Source of the DNA: Fratercula arctica
Taxonomy: Eukaryota > Chordata > Aves > Charadriiformes > Alcidae
DNA: 64,000 bases
Direction: 5' to 3'
Assembly (NCBI GenBank): GCA_947846985.1
Contig: CANTUZ010000005.1
Span: 1,612,001 to 1,676,000, forward strand
Shown here: in pieces, positions 37,000-47,663 of the stretch
Layout of the letters: every line of letters starts with the position of its first letter
Position numbering within the stretch: the first letter of the stretch is position 1
Program-made: the position numbers and the translations under genes
The notes under the pieces: generated by a model
What the model was told of the DNA's origin: nothing
Database searches by the model: none
What the model saw: only the letters and a program-made list of their open reading frames with translations

Positions 37000-37324
37000 G
37001 TAAGATGGGGGGGAACCCCCAAATTTGAGGACCTCAACGAGCGGGAGGCCTCGGTGGGCTGTGCCAGCATCCGGTGGGGCCGTATCCTGCCCCGGCTGAT
37101 CCGTAGCCAGGGATTTTTGGGGTTTGGGGGGTGCTGGCAACCCCTAGCCTGGAGGGTTTGGCCATCAGGTCAACCCTGGGGGTCTTTGTGGTGGAGGGTC
37201 TGACTCCCCCCTTGGCCCCAAATGCTGCCTGGACCTCGGGGGATGTCCGCACCCCCCCTAACCACGCCGTTCTCCACCCCCCCCAGACCCACCCCGTGCC
37301 CCGTCGCTGCCGGGGGATGCCGGC

Positions 37325-40307
37325 ATGCCGGTGCCCGCCTGCCCGCAGCACCCTGCCCTGAGCGCGGTGCCGGAGCCCGGCCGCGCCATGGAGGAGCTGG
37401 CAGGCAGCGGGGCCGAGCTGTGGGCCGAGGGGCTGCACAACAGCAACAACAATGCTTCCCCGGGGGGGTGGCCGGCGGCCCGCGGCGGGCACCCCCTGGC
37501 ACCTTTCGGTAGCCCCGGCACGGAGCCCAGCTACCTGGGGCGGGTGGTGCTGGAGATCGTGGAGTCGGAGCGCACCTACGCCCGGGATCTCCGCAGCATC
37601 GTGGAGGTGAGCGCTGGGGGGGGGGGAGATGACGGAAAACCCCCTTGGATGGGGTTTTGGGGGGGGTCTGGCTGGTTGTACCGGTGCCACCGCCGCCAAC
37701 CGCGGGTGCCCGGCAGGGTTACCTGGGCAAGATCATCGACGCGGAGGAGCCGGTGCTGCGGCCGGAGCAGGTCAGCGCCCTTTTCGGCAACATCGAGGAC
37801 ATCTATGAGCTCAGCAGGTGGGTGCTGCCGGTGCCACCGTGGGGAGGGGGGCACGGCTGGTGCCACCCCATCCCGTAGTGGTGGTGGGGGGCTGCTGTCA
37901 CCCTGTCCCTTCTGTCCATCCCCCCCCAGCACCCTGCTGCAAAACCTGGAGAGCTGCGCCAGCGATCCCGTGGCCGTGGCCGTCTGCTTCGTCACCCACG
38001 TAAGGACGGGCATGGTGGGGGGCACTGGGGTGGGGGGCACGGGAGCTGTGCCGGGCTCTCACCGCGCTCCCCCCTCCCCACCCGCAGAGCCAGGAATTCA
38101 CCATTTACACCCAGTACTGCAACAACTACCCCCGGTGAGTGGGGGGGCGCGGGCGGGTGGGCGGCGGGGGGGCGGGCAGGGGGCTGAGCCCGCTCCGTGC
38201 CCGCAGCTCGGTGGCGGCGCTGGCCGAGTGCATGAGGAGCAAGGCCCAGGCTCGGTTCCTGCGCGAGTGCCAGGAGCGGCTGCGGCACGCGCTGCCCCTC
38301 GGCGCCTACCTGCTCAAGCCCGTCCAGAGGATCCTCAAGTACCACCTCCTGCTCCAGGTGAGACGGCGCCTGGCGCGGGGTGGGCATGTGGCATGGCATG
38401 GCACGGGCAACCGGCAGGGTACCGGCAGCCGGCATGGTCTGGGTGCATACCATGGCATAGGGATGTGGCACAGTGCGGGCACCCGGCAGGGTACTGGCAC
38501 CCAGTACGGTCTGGATGCATGGTATGGCATGGCGTGGGGATGTGGCATGGCGTGGGCACCCAGCAGGGTACCAGTACCCAGCATGGTCTGGATACATGGC
38601 ATGGCATGGCACAAGGACGTGGTATGGTGTGGGCAGCCAGCAGGGTGCCGGTATCTGGCATGGTCTGTGTGCCTGGCATGGCACAGGGATGTGGCACAGC
38701 GTTGGCAGCCAGCAGGGTACTGGCACCTGTCACAGTCTGGGTGCATGGCATGGCACAGGGATGTGGCATGGCGTAGTGTGGGCAACCAGCAGGGTACTGG
38801 TAGCCGGCACAGTCTGGATGCCTGCTGTGGCACAGAGATGTGGCATGGTGTGGGCAGCTGGCAGGGTACCCGTATCCGGCATGGTCTGGGTGCCTGGCAT
38901 GGCACAGGGATGTGGAATGGCATGGGCACCTGGCAGCGTACCGGCACTCAGCATGGTCTCGGTGAATGGCATGACATGGGGATGTGGCATGGTGTGGGCA
39001 CCCGGCAGGGTACTGGCACCCAGCACAGTCTGGGCACTCGCTGTGGCACAGGGATGTGGCATGGTGTGGGCACCCGGCAGCGTACCGGGACCTGGCACGG
39101 TCTGGGTGCCTGGCATGGCACAGGGATGTGGCAGAGAATGAGTTCAGGCATGGCACAGTTCAGGCAGCCAATGTGGCACGGCACAACTCCCTGGCACAGC
39201 CAGGTCCCCTGGCATTGCATGGGCACCTGGTGTAGTCCGAGCTCATGGCACGGCACAGGCACTTGGCACAGCCTGGCATGTGGCAGGGTGCAGGCACCTG
39301 GCATGGCACACTTCCATGGCACAGTCCAGGCACCCGGCATGGTGCGGGCACGTGGCATGGCACATCTTCCTGGCACAGCTGGTCCCCTGGCATGGCACAG
39401 GCATCCATTCCTGGCACAGCCTGGTCCCCTGGCATGGCATGGGCACCCATCCCTGGCACAGCCTGGTTCCCTGTCATGGGACAAGCACCCATCCCTGGCA
39501 CAGCTGGTCCCTTGGCATGGCACTGTCACCCTTCCCTGGCACAGCTGGTCCTCTGGCATGGCATGGGCACCCATCCCTGTCACAGCTGGTCCCCAGGCAT
39601 GGCATGACACATCTTCCTGGCACAGCCTGGTCCCCTGGCATGGCACTGTCACCCTCCCCTGGCACAGCCTGGTCCCCTGGCATGGGACAAGCACCCATCC
39701 CTGGCACAGCTGGTCCCTTGGCATGGCACTGTCACCCTTCCCTGGCACAGCCTGGTCCCCTGGCATGGCACGGCACATCTTCCTGCCACAGCTGGTCCTC
39801 TGGCATGGCACAGGCACCCTTCTCTGGCACAGCTGGTCCCCAGGCATGGCACGGCACGGCATGGCGCATCTTCCTGGCACAGCCTAGTCCCCTGGCATGG
39901 CACTGTCACCCTTCCCTGGCACAACTGGTCCCTTGGCATGGCATGGGCACCCATCCCTGGCACAGCTGGTCCCCTGGCATGGCACGGCACATCTTCCTGC
40001 CACAGCTGGTCCCTTGGCATGGCACTGTCACCCTTCCCTGGCACAGCTGGTCCCCTGGCATGGCACAGGCACCCATCCCTGGCACAACCCGGTCCCCCAG
40101 CATGGCACATCCCCGGCACCGGGCACGGCAGCCCCGTTGGTGCTGCCCCGACGCCGCGTCCTTTGCCGGCAGGAGATCGCCAAGCACTTTGAGCGCAAGT
40201 CGGGGGAGGACTACGAGGTGGTGCTGGAGGCCATCGACACCATGACCTGCGTCGCCTGGTACATCAATGACATGAAGCGCAAGCACGAGCACGCCATCCG
40301 CCAGCAG
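37325..40307 (+). CDS. PLEKHG3: PLEKHG3 N-terminus and DH domain exons
   Basis: Coding segments: 37325-37606 (exon from 37287), 37717-37817, 37930-37999, 38088-38134, 38207-38357, 40173-40307. The DH domain begins at [20 protein letters not shown] and runs through [53 protein letters not shown] (the conserved DH helix) and [20 protein letters not shown]. All sites are GT-AG and phases agree. The intron at 38,358-40,172 consists almost wholly of two minisatellites. Confidence 0.94.
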
Positions 40308-43194
40308 GTGGGCGCCGGCGGCGCAGCGCGTGGCACCGGTGGCGCGGCGGGTGGCAGCGGGCGGGTGCCGGTGGCACGGGGGGTGTCCTGACACAGCCGT
40401 CCCCGGGGAACGGGCGCAGGAGATCCAGTCGCTGCTGCTGGGGTGGAAGGGGCCGGACCTGACCAGTTACGGGGAGCTGGTGCTGGAGGGCACCTTCCGG
40501 GTGCAGCGGGTGCGCCACGAGCGCGCCGTCTTCCTCTTCGACAAGACCCTCCTCATCACCAAGCGCCGCGGCGACCACTACGTCTACAAGAGCCACATCC
40601 CGGTGGGTGCTGGGGATGGGGGGGACTAGGGGTGCTGGGAATGGGGGAACTGGGGACTGATGGGGATGGGGGGACTGGGGATGCCGGGAGTGGGGGAACT
40701 GGGGGGTGCCAGGGGTGGGGGGACTGGGGAGTGATGAGAATGGGGACCTGGGGGGTCCTGGGAATGGGGGAACTGGGGACTGATGGGGATGGGGGGACTA
40801 GGATGCCGGGAGTGGTGGAACTGGGGGGTGTAAGGGATGGGGAGACTGGGAGGTCCTGGGAATGGGGACCTGGGGTTGCATCAGGGATGGGGGGGAAAGG
40901 AGGGTTCCGCGAATAGGGGGGGACAGGGGGTGCCAGGGATGGGGGGACTGCAGGTGCCGGGAATGGGGACCTGGTGGAGCTGGGGATGGTGGGACTGGGG
41001 GGTGCCAGGAATGGGGCCCAGAGGGTGCCAGGAATGGTGGGACTGGGGGGTGCCAGGGATGGGGAAGTGGGAGGTGCTGGGGATGGGAGGGACTGGGGGT
41101 GCCAGGATTGGGGACCTGAGGGGTGCCAGGGGTGGGACGACTGGGGGGTGCTGGGGATAGGGGGTCTGGGCGGGTACTGGGGATGGGGAGCCTGGGGGTG
41201 TCAGGGATGGGGCGACTGGGGGGGTTCTGGGGATGGGGGACCCCAGGGGTGCCAGAGATGGGGGGGCCTGGGGGGATGCTGGGGATGGGGGGTCCAGGCA
41301 GTGCCAGGGGTGGTGGACCCAGGGGGTGTTGAGGGTGGGGGTCTCGGGGTTGCTGGGGATGGGGGGCTTAGGGGGTGCCGAGGATGGGGGGTGCTGGGGG
41401 TGCTGGGGATGGGGGGGGCTGAAGGGTGGCAGGGATAGGGGGTCCAGGGGGGCACTGGGGATAGGGACCCCAGGGGTGCTGGGGATGGTGGGACCAGTAG
41501 CTGCCAGCGATGGGACGATTGGGGGGTGCCAGGAATGGGGGGGATGTGGTGGGTGGTGCCAGGGATGGGGGACCCTGGGGCTGCCAGGGATGGGAGGGCT
41601 TGGGAAGATGCTGAGGATGGGGGGTCCGGGGGGTGCCAGGGGTGGGGGGTCTGGGGTGCGCTGGGGATGGGGGGGCTTGTGGGGTTGCCAAGGATGGGGG
41701 TCTGCGGGGTGCCGGGGCTTGGGGACCCGGGGGGTGCCGGGGATGGGGGGGACCAGAGGGTGCCAGGGATAGGGGGGGTCCGGGGGAGGACTGGGGGGTG
41801 CCGGGGCTGGGGGGGGCACCTGGGGGCTGATGGCCTCTCCCTGCAGTGCTCCTCGCTGATGCTGATTGAGAGCACGCGGGACTCACTCTGCTTCAGCCTG
41901 GCTCACTACAAGCATGGCAAGCAGCAGCACAGCCTGCAGGTAGGGGGGCACGGGGTGGGGGGCACCCTAAGGACGCCCCCCCACCCCCCCCGGCCTCACC
42001 ACCCTCCCTATTCCTCCCCCCGCCAGGCCAAGAGTGTGGAGGAGAAGCGCGTGTGGACCCACCACATCAAGCGGCTGATCCTGGAGAACCACCACGCCAT
42101 CGTCCCCCAAAAGGTGAGGGCGGAGGGGGACGGGCACCATGCTGGTGCCGGGAACGCCCCCCCCCCAGCACAGCGAGGGGGGGGGCAGCTGCACCCCAAC
42201 CTCACCCTCCACCTCTCTCCATCCTTCCTCCGTCCCAGGCTAAGGAAGCCATCCTGGAGATGGACTTGTTCTGTGAGTGCTGCCGGTGTCCCGCGGTCCC
42301 CTCCCTGCCCTCGCCTGTCCCCCCCCTCACCCCCCAGCGTCACCCCCTGTGCCCGCAGACCCCCCTCGCCTGCCCCGCTGCAGCCCTGAGCGCCTGAAGA
42401 AGAGCTGGTCCTGCCAGCCCCTGGGTGACGACGCCGCCGAGCCACGCCAGTGCCGCCGGCAGTCCGGTGAGCGCCGCGCATCCCCGGCATCCCCACCGCC
42501 ATCCCTTCCTGGGGGGGCAAAGCCATGGCTGGGTCACCCCGACGCCCGCAGGGACAGTGGGCACCGAATGCCAGCGCTGACTTGTGTCCCTGTCCCCACA
42601 GAGCCCTTCCAGCCCCGGGACCGCGCGGAGACGCTGCCGGACCGGCTGCACGGGCACACGGGGCGCAGGCAGTCGGGTGCGGATGCCAGCGGGGAGCGGG
42701 GGACCCCTGCTGGGGTGGGGGGCTGGGGATGCTGGTGGGGCTGGGGGACGTGGGGACGATGCCACCGTCGCCCAATTTGCATGCCTGCCTTCTCCCCGCA
42801 GAACCCGCCAAGCAGATCCTGCGGCAGCTGGGCGAGCAAGGTGAGCTGGCACCACCGCTGGCACCGGCGGGGTGGACAGAGGGGGGCTGGGGGCTTGGGG
42901 GTGGGGGTGGGGGAGAGCATTTTGGGTGTTGCACCCCATTAACCTCCGCATTTCTCTCTCCCGGCTGGCAGGGCTGAAGGTAAGGCTCAGGCACAGGGTG
43001 GGTCGGGGTGCCCCGGTGCCCCCCAACCCTGGCATGCTGCTTGCTGGGGTGGGGGGGCACTGAGCCCGGTGCTCACCCCTGAGCAGCACGCCGGCAGCGA
43101 CGGGGCTCTCCTGGAGGTGGGGGAGCCCCCCCAGCACCCCAGAGCCTGGACGGCCGCTGAGGGAGTGGTGGAGGAGGAGGAGGAGGAGGAGGAA

Positions 43195-43226
<32 letters not shown>

Positions 43227-45966
43227 GGAGGCTTTGGGCAAGGATGGCCAGGGGGAGCTGCCCGGGGACAGGGACCTGCCGGCGGAACCCCAGGAGGAGC
43301 AGGTACCCGCCCCGGCCCCCCCAGACCCAGGGGAGGGCACCCACTGCCTAGTGCTACCCAGGGCAGCCCATATTGTTCCCGGAGCACCCCACATCACTCC
43401 CAGGGCAGCCCATATTGTTCCCGGGGCACCCCACATCACTCCCAGGGCACCCCATATTGCTCCCAGGCATCCCACATCACTCCTGGGGCACTGAACGTCA
43501 CTTGTGGGGCACCCCATATTGTTCCCAGGCACCCCACATCACTCCTGGGGCACCCCACATCACTCCTGGGGCACCCTACATCACTTCTGGGGCACCCTAT
43601 ATCACTTTCAGAATACCCCACATTGCTCCCAGGGCACCCCGTATCACTGCCAGGGCACTCAGCATCGTTCCTTGGACACCCCACATCGCTCCTGGGGCAC
43701 TGAACATCACTCATGGGGCACCCCATATTGTTCCCAGGCACCCCACATCACTCCCAGGGCACCCAGCATCGCTCCTGGGGCACCCTGTATCACTTTCAGA
43801 GCACCCCATATTGCTCCCAGGGCACCCTGTATCACTCCCGGGACACCCAGCATCACTCCCAGGACACCCCACATCACTCCCGGGGCACCCCATATTGCTC
43901 CCAGGCACCCCACATCACTCCTGGGGCACCCTACATAACTTCTGGGGCACCCTATATCACTTTCAGAGCACCCCATATCACTCCCAGGGCACCCTGTATC
44001 ACTGCCAGGGCACCCAGCATCGTTCCTTGGGCACCCCACATCACTTCCAGGGCACCCAGCATCGCTCCTGGGGCACCCCATATTGTTCCCAGGCACCCCA
44101 CATCACTCCTGGGGCACCCAGCATCACTCCTGGGGCACCCCACATCACTCCCAGGGTACCCCTTATTGCTCCTGGGCTGCTGCAGGATCTTCAGCCATGG
44201 CTTGGCCAGGACTGGCCCCTGGCAGCGGTCCCGCTCGGAGCAGCCGGGGTGTCCCCCCACAGCCTGTGACCCCCCGACATTTGCTCTTGCCCAGGCTGGG
44301 GGTCACCCACCGACGCCAGAAGCACCCAAGCGGCCGAGCAGCTGGGGGCCGGGGAGCTGCGAGAAGGTCAGTGCGGCCCCGCAGCCCCCGCCTGGGGGTC
44401 CCCAGGGACCCAGCACCCACCCGCCCCCCACTCCGCAGGCCAGCAGCGCCGGGGAGCACCCCGAGGGGCCGGGGGCACCTGAAACCCCCTCCTCGGCGGG
44501 GACCCTGGCACCGGTGCTGCCTGGCGGGGAGGGGGAACCGGAGCGCGCCGTGGAGGGTTTGCAGGGGCTGAGCAGCGAGGAGGAAGAGGAGGAGGAAGAA
44601 GAAGGAGAAGGAGGTGGCGGCAGCATCCTGCCGCCCTCGGTGCTGGACCAGGCCAGTGTCATCGCCGAGCGCTTCGGCGGCGGCGGCAGCTTCTCCCGCC
44701 GCAGCAGCCTGGCGCTGGAGGGGCCGGGGGGGCGGCTGGCCAGCCGCAGCGGCAGCGCCCTCAGCCTGGACGGTGGCCCCCCGCCGGAGGTCACAGAACC
44801 CGGGGGGTCCCATAGCACCGTCCCCTCGCCCGAACCCTTGGCCGGAACCCGCCGGGAATCGCTGCTCTCCAGCCGGGATCGCCTGCTCCTCGACAAGATC
44901 AAGAGCTACTACGGCCACGCCGAGCACCGGGATGCCGGCTTCAGCGTCCGCCGCCGCGAGAGCTTGTCCTTCATCCCCAAGGGGCTGGTGCGAAGCTCCA
45001 TCTGCCGCCTCAATGGCCTCCCCCGACCCCCGGCAAGCCCCGAGCCCCCCACCCAACCCACACCGGTGAGCACCGAGACCCGCACCCAACCCGCACCGGT
45101 GAGCACCGAGGCGTCGCCGGAGGAGCCGTGCCGGGAGAACGGGCTGCAGCCCCCCGAGCCACTGCTCATCCTGGAGGAGGATGACCTGGGTGCCACCGGC
45201 GAGGTGCCACCGGCCGAGCCGCCGCCGCGGCTGCTGCTGACCCCCCCCGCACCCCGGCACCAAGGTGTACCAGCTGGCACGGCAGTACAGCCTCCGCATC
45301 AAGAGCCACCGCGCCGGTGCCCGATGTGCCCTGGCACCCCCGGAGCAGGGGGACACGTGTGCCACCACCCCTTCGGTGGCCACGCCGCGGGATGGGGCGC
45401 TGGTGGTGTCCCCCTCCCCGGCCGCCCCCCGCAGCCCCCCGAGCCCCGGCGGCGCCGAGCCCTTCGCTTGGCCCGACGTGCGGGAGCTTCGTGCCCGGTT
45501 CGGTGGCCCGCGGCCACCACCGGTGAGCCGCAGCCGCTCAGCACCCGAGGGGCCGTGCCGGGGGGGCCGGCCGGCTGAGAAGGAGCGGGGCAGCGGCCGC
45601 AGCCGGAGCGCGGAGGCAGGTGGGGGTCCCGGCACCCCCGGGATGGTGCCGGCGCGGCACAGTAGCGATGGGGCGCTGTGGGTGGCGGCGGAGGCCCCCC
45701 TGGGGACCGGGCAGCGAGTGCTGGTGCTGGAGCGGCTGCCGGCCCCCGCCGAGCCCCCCACCTACGTGCAGATCCGCTCGCCCACCACCCGGGAGAAGAT
45801 CTGCTTGAAGGCGGTGGTGGAGCGCTGCAAAGCCTACCAGGCCTCCGAGGAGTACCGGCGGAGGTGCCCCGAGCCCCCCGACACCCCTGAGCCCCCCTCG
45901 CCCCCTCGCCACGGCCTCGTCAGGGACCTGCGGCAGAAATTTCAGACCCTCGACGCTGCCAGCTAG
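37325..45966 (+). CDS. PLEKHG3: PLEKHG3, DH-PH domain Rho guanine nucleotide exchange factor
   Basis: Dbl-family exchange factor that activates Rho GTPases (Rac1/Cdc42 are reported for mammalian PLEKHG3) and binds actin at the cell front. The exons give a short N-terminus (MPVPACPQ..., with HNSNNNAS as in human), a DH domain, a PH domain and a long low-complexity tail that ends [12 protein letters not shown], like the human end. The length is about 1,099 residues when one extra C in a C8 run is discounted; human is about 1,219. I place 16 coding exons. The first coding exon has an acceptor at 37,286, so at least one upstream exon exists. The gene is tail to tail with SPTB, as in human. Odd points: 8-nt exon, optional 72-nt segment, poly-Glu, frame break at 45,241-45,248. 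Confidence 0.95.
38390..39145 (+). repeat. 72-bp minisatellite in PLEKHG3 intron
   Basis: About ten copies, measured from repeated GGTCTGG words: spacing is 72 bp, with some copies at 77 bp. Typical words are GGGATGTGGCATGG and CAGCAGGGTACTGG. Confidence 0.92.
39146..40115 (+). repeat. 41-bp minisatellite next to the 72-bp array
   Basis: About twenty-three copies of a unit of about 41 bp, TGGTCCCCTGGCATGGCAC followed by CTTCCCTGGCACAGC. It shares the TGGCATGGCAC word with the 72-bp array, so the two arrays may be related. Together they fill 38,358-40,172. Confidence 0.92.
40420..42113 (+). CDS. PLEKHG3: PLEKHG3 PH domain exons
   Basis: Segments 40420-40602, 41847-41939 and 42027-42113, all phase 0. 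They encode [60 protein letters not shown] and [20 protein letters not shown], the PLEKHG-type PH domain. The intron at 40,603-41,846 is a minisatellite array almost from end to end. Confidence 0.95.
40610..41825 (+). repeat. About 26-bp G-rich minisatellite in PLEKHG3 intron
   Basis: Several dozen degenerate copies of GGGGTGCCAGGGATGGGGGG with ACTGGGG. It fills the intron between the first and second PH exons. Confidence 0.92.
42239..43302 (+). CDS. PLEKHG3: PLEKHG3 linker exons, with 8-nt microexon and poly-Glu tract
   Basis: Segments 42239-42272, 42359-42466, 42602-42676, 42802-42840, 42972-42979 (8 nt) and 43087-43302. The first two give [13 protein letters not shown] and [14 protein letters not shown], as in the human linker. 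The next segment, [13 protein letters not shown]..., has no clear human counterpart that I know. [13 protein letters not shown] matches human EPTKHLLRQLNEK. The last segment encodes 20 consecutive Glu at 43171-43230. Confidence 0.85.
43340..44170 (+). repeat. 21-bp minisatellite in PLEKHG3 intron
   Basis: About forty copies of CACCCCACATCACTCCTGGG, unit 20-21 bp, with a CCATATTGTTCCC variant. Because the unit is mostly a multiple of three, both strands show long frames that are not genes. Confidence 0.92.
44295..45966 (+). CDS. PLEKHG3: PLEKHG3 last exon(s), regulatory tail
   Basis: Starts at an acceptor (44,294) in phase 0. It encodes LLSSEEE-type acidic stretches, [57 protein letters not shown] and, after a frame shift, [16 protein letters not shown], then the stop at 45964-45966. 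These are diagnostic of PLEKHG3. A 72-nt segment (44,367-44,438) has GT-AG ends and may be spliced out. Frame changes by one base at the C8 run 45,241-45,248; removing one C rejoins the two conserved parts. A 36-bp tandem duplication containing ACCGGTGAGCACCGAG lies near 45,057-45,110. Confidence 0.88.
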
Positions 45967-46740
45967 GTGGATGATGGGGAAAAGGGGCGTCCCGCGGACC
46001 CCCAACCTGCCTGGGAGAAGGGGTACCCCATGGACCTCCAACCTACCTGGAAGAAGGGGCACCCCATGGACCCCCAACTTGCCCAGGGACAGCCCATGGA
46101 CCTCCAGCTCACCCAGGAGAAGGAGCACCCTGTGGACCTCCAACCTACTTGGAAGAAGGGGCACCCCATAGCTCCTCAGCTCACCCAGGAGAAAGAGCAC
46201 CCTGGGAACCCTCACCCTGCCCAGGAAAAGGGGTCCCCCATGGGGACCTCCAGCTCACCTGGGAGAAGGGGCACCCCATGGACCCCCAACTTGCCCAGGG
46301 ACAGCCCATGGACCTCCAGCTCACCCAGGAGAAGGAGCACCCTGTGGACCTCCAACCTCCTTGGAAGAAGGGGCACCCCATGGCTCCTCAGCTCACCCAG
46401 GAGAAAGAGCACCCTGGGGACCCTCACCCTGCCCAGGAAAAGGGGTCCCCCATGGGGACCTCCAGCTCACCTGGGAGAAGCACCCTGCAGACTCCCAACC
46501 TGCCCAGGAGATGGGGCACCCCACAGACACCCCAACTTGCTTGGAAGAAGGAGCACCCTGGGGACCCCCAACCTGCCCAGGAGAAGGGGGGCACCATGGA
46601 CCTCCAGCTCACCTGGGAGCAGGGGCACCCCATGGACTCCCCCCCCCGCCCCACCCCGGCCCACCCAGGAGAAGGAGAACCCTGTGGACCTCCAACCCAC
46701 CTGGAAGAAGGGGCACCCCCATGGACACCCCCCCGGCGCC
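45967..46740 (+). repeat. 30/36-bp minisatellite directly after the PLEKHG3 stop
   Basis: Units of 36 or 30 bp built around GACCTCCAACCTACCTGG and AAGAAGGGGCACCCCATG. A higher-order block of about 212 bp is duplicated (46,069 versus 46,281 for the same word). It would form the PLEKHG3 3'UTR. Confidence 0.92.
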
Positions 46741-46769
46741 CAGCACTGTGCCCAGCTGGCTTTCACATC

Positions 46770-46775
46770 TTTATT
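46770..46775 (-). terminator. Poly(A) signal AATAAA for the SPTB PH isoform
   Basis: AATAAA on the minus strand about 0.9 kb after the TAA of the PH-containing SPTB frame, followed by a GATGTG-containing stretch. It is the first canonical hexamer I see downstream. Confidence 0.55.
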
Positions 46776-47094
46776 AGAAAAAAAAAAAAAACCCAAAACT
46801 GAACCAAAAGTTCCTCTCTGGTCACCCACGCTGCCCACCCCCCCCACCCCCCCCACCCCTGCCCAGCCCCAGGGTGGCTCGTCCTGGCCGCGGGGTGTAG
46901 GGGGGATCCCCCCCACCCCATCAGTGCTGGTGGGGGGCACGGTGCCCCCCGTGCCGATGCTCTTTGGTTGGTGCCCATGGGGACCGGGGGTGCCCCCTCT
47001 GCACCCACACGCTGGGGAGAGGGGGGGTGGGGGTGTTATGGCTTCAGGGGGGGCACCCGCAGCAGCCCCCCGTGTGGGTGCCGGGGTGGGGGGA

Positions 47095-47620
47095 CATGCA
47101 CGCGTGTGGGGCATGCACGCGTGTGGCCGTGCGCGCGGAGCTGGGGCGGGGGGGTTTGGGGGGGTGCACCTGCATGCAGGGACACGCGTGTGCAGGCGTG
47201 TGCGTGCAGGGACACACGTGTGTGTGTGCTGGGGGGGGGGCTGCGCGCACCCCTGGGTGCACGCGGGGCACGGACGCGGGGAGGTGGGTGTCCGTCTGTG
47301 CTCACCTCCGCGTCGGTGTGCGATACCCTTAAGCATGGAAATGGATGTATATATATAAATACAAATATATATATATATATACATGCGCACACGCGTGTTT
47401 GGCGCACACGGAGCCGGGGGCGGGGGGGGGGGGCGCAGGCTCCTCTACATGCCACTCTGAGGACATGGACGTGCGCCCTGTCCCTATACAGGGACTGTCC
47501 GGCTCCTGCCCACGCGTGAAGCCCCTCGCCTGCCCCATAGACCCGCCGGGACCTATAGCCACACGCACACGCGTGTCCCCGTGCACGCGTGGCCGCGGGC
47601 ACCGCCGCCGTGACCCCAGG
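47095..47620. repeat. Alternating purine-pyrimidine tracts (GTGTGC, TATATA, ACACGCGTGT)
   Basis: CACGCGTGTG and TGTGTGTGC words at 47,095-47,230, a (TA)n run at about 47,347-47,391 and further ACACGCGTGT words to 47,600. This lies in the overlap zone between the PLEKHG3 and SPTB 3' ends and has Z-DNA-type alternation. Confidence 0.8.
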
Positions 47621-47663
47621 GCGTGGGGTTCCCCCCCCCACCCCCCGGGCCCAAAGAAGGGGG

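Noticed and set aside
32400..37000. A protein-coding gene between NUP160 and PLEKHG3
   Set aside because: No exon chain with family similarity found on either strand; only the short candidate PLEKHG3 exon at 36,901-36,999 has splice support.
38139..40245. Plus- and minus-strand frames rich in WHGT or CHAM/PC in the PLEKHG3 intron
   Set aside because: Translation of the 72-bp and 41-bp arrays, with both strands open.
43373..45578. Frames made of HITPGAPHI and HSWGTPYC peptides
   Set aside because: Translation of the 21-bp array in the PLEKHG3 intron, fused by chance to the real last exon.
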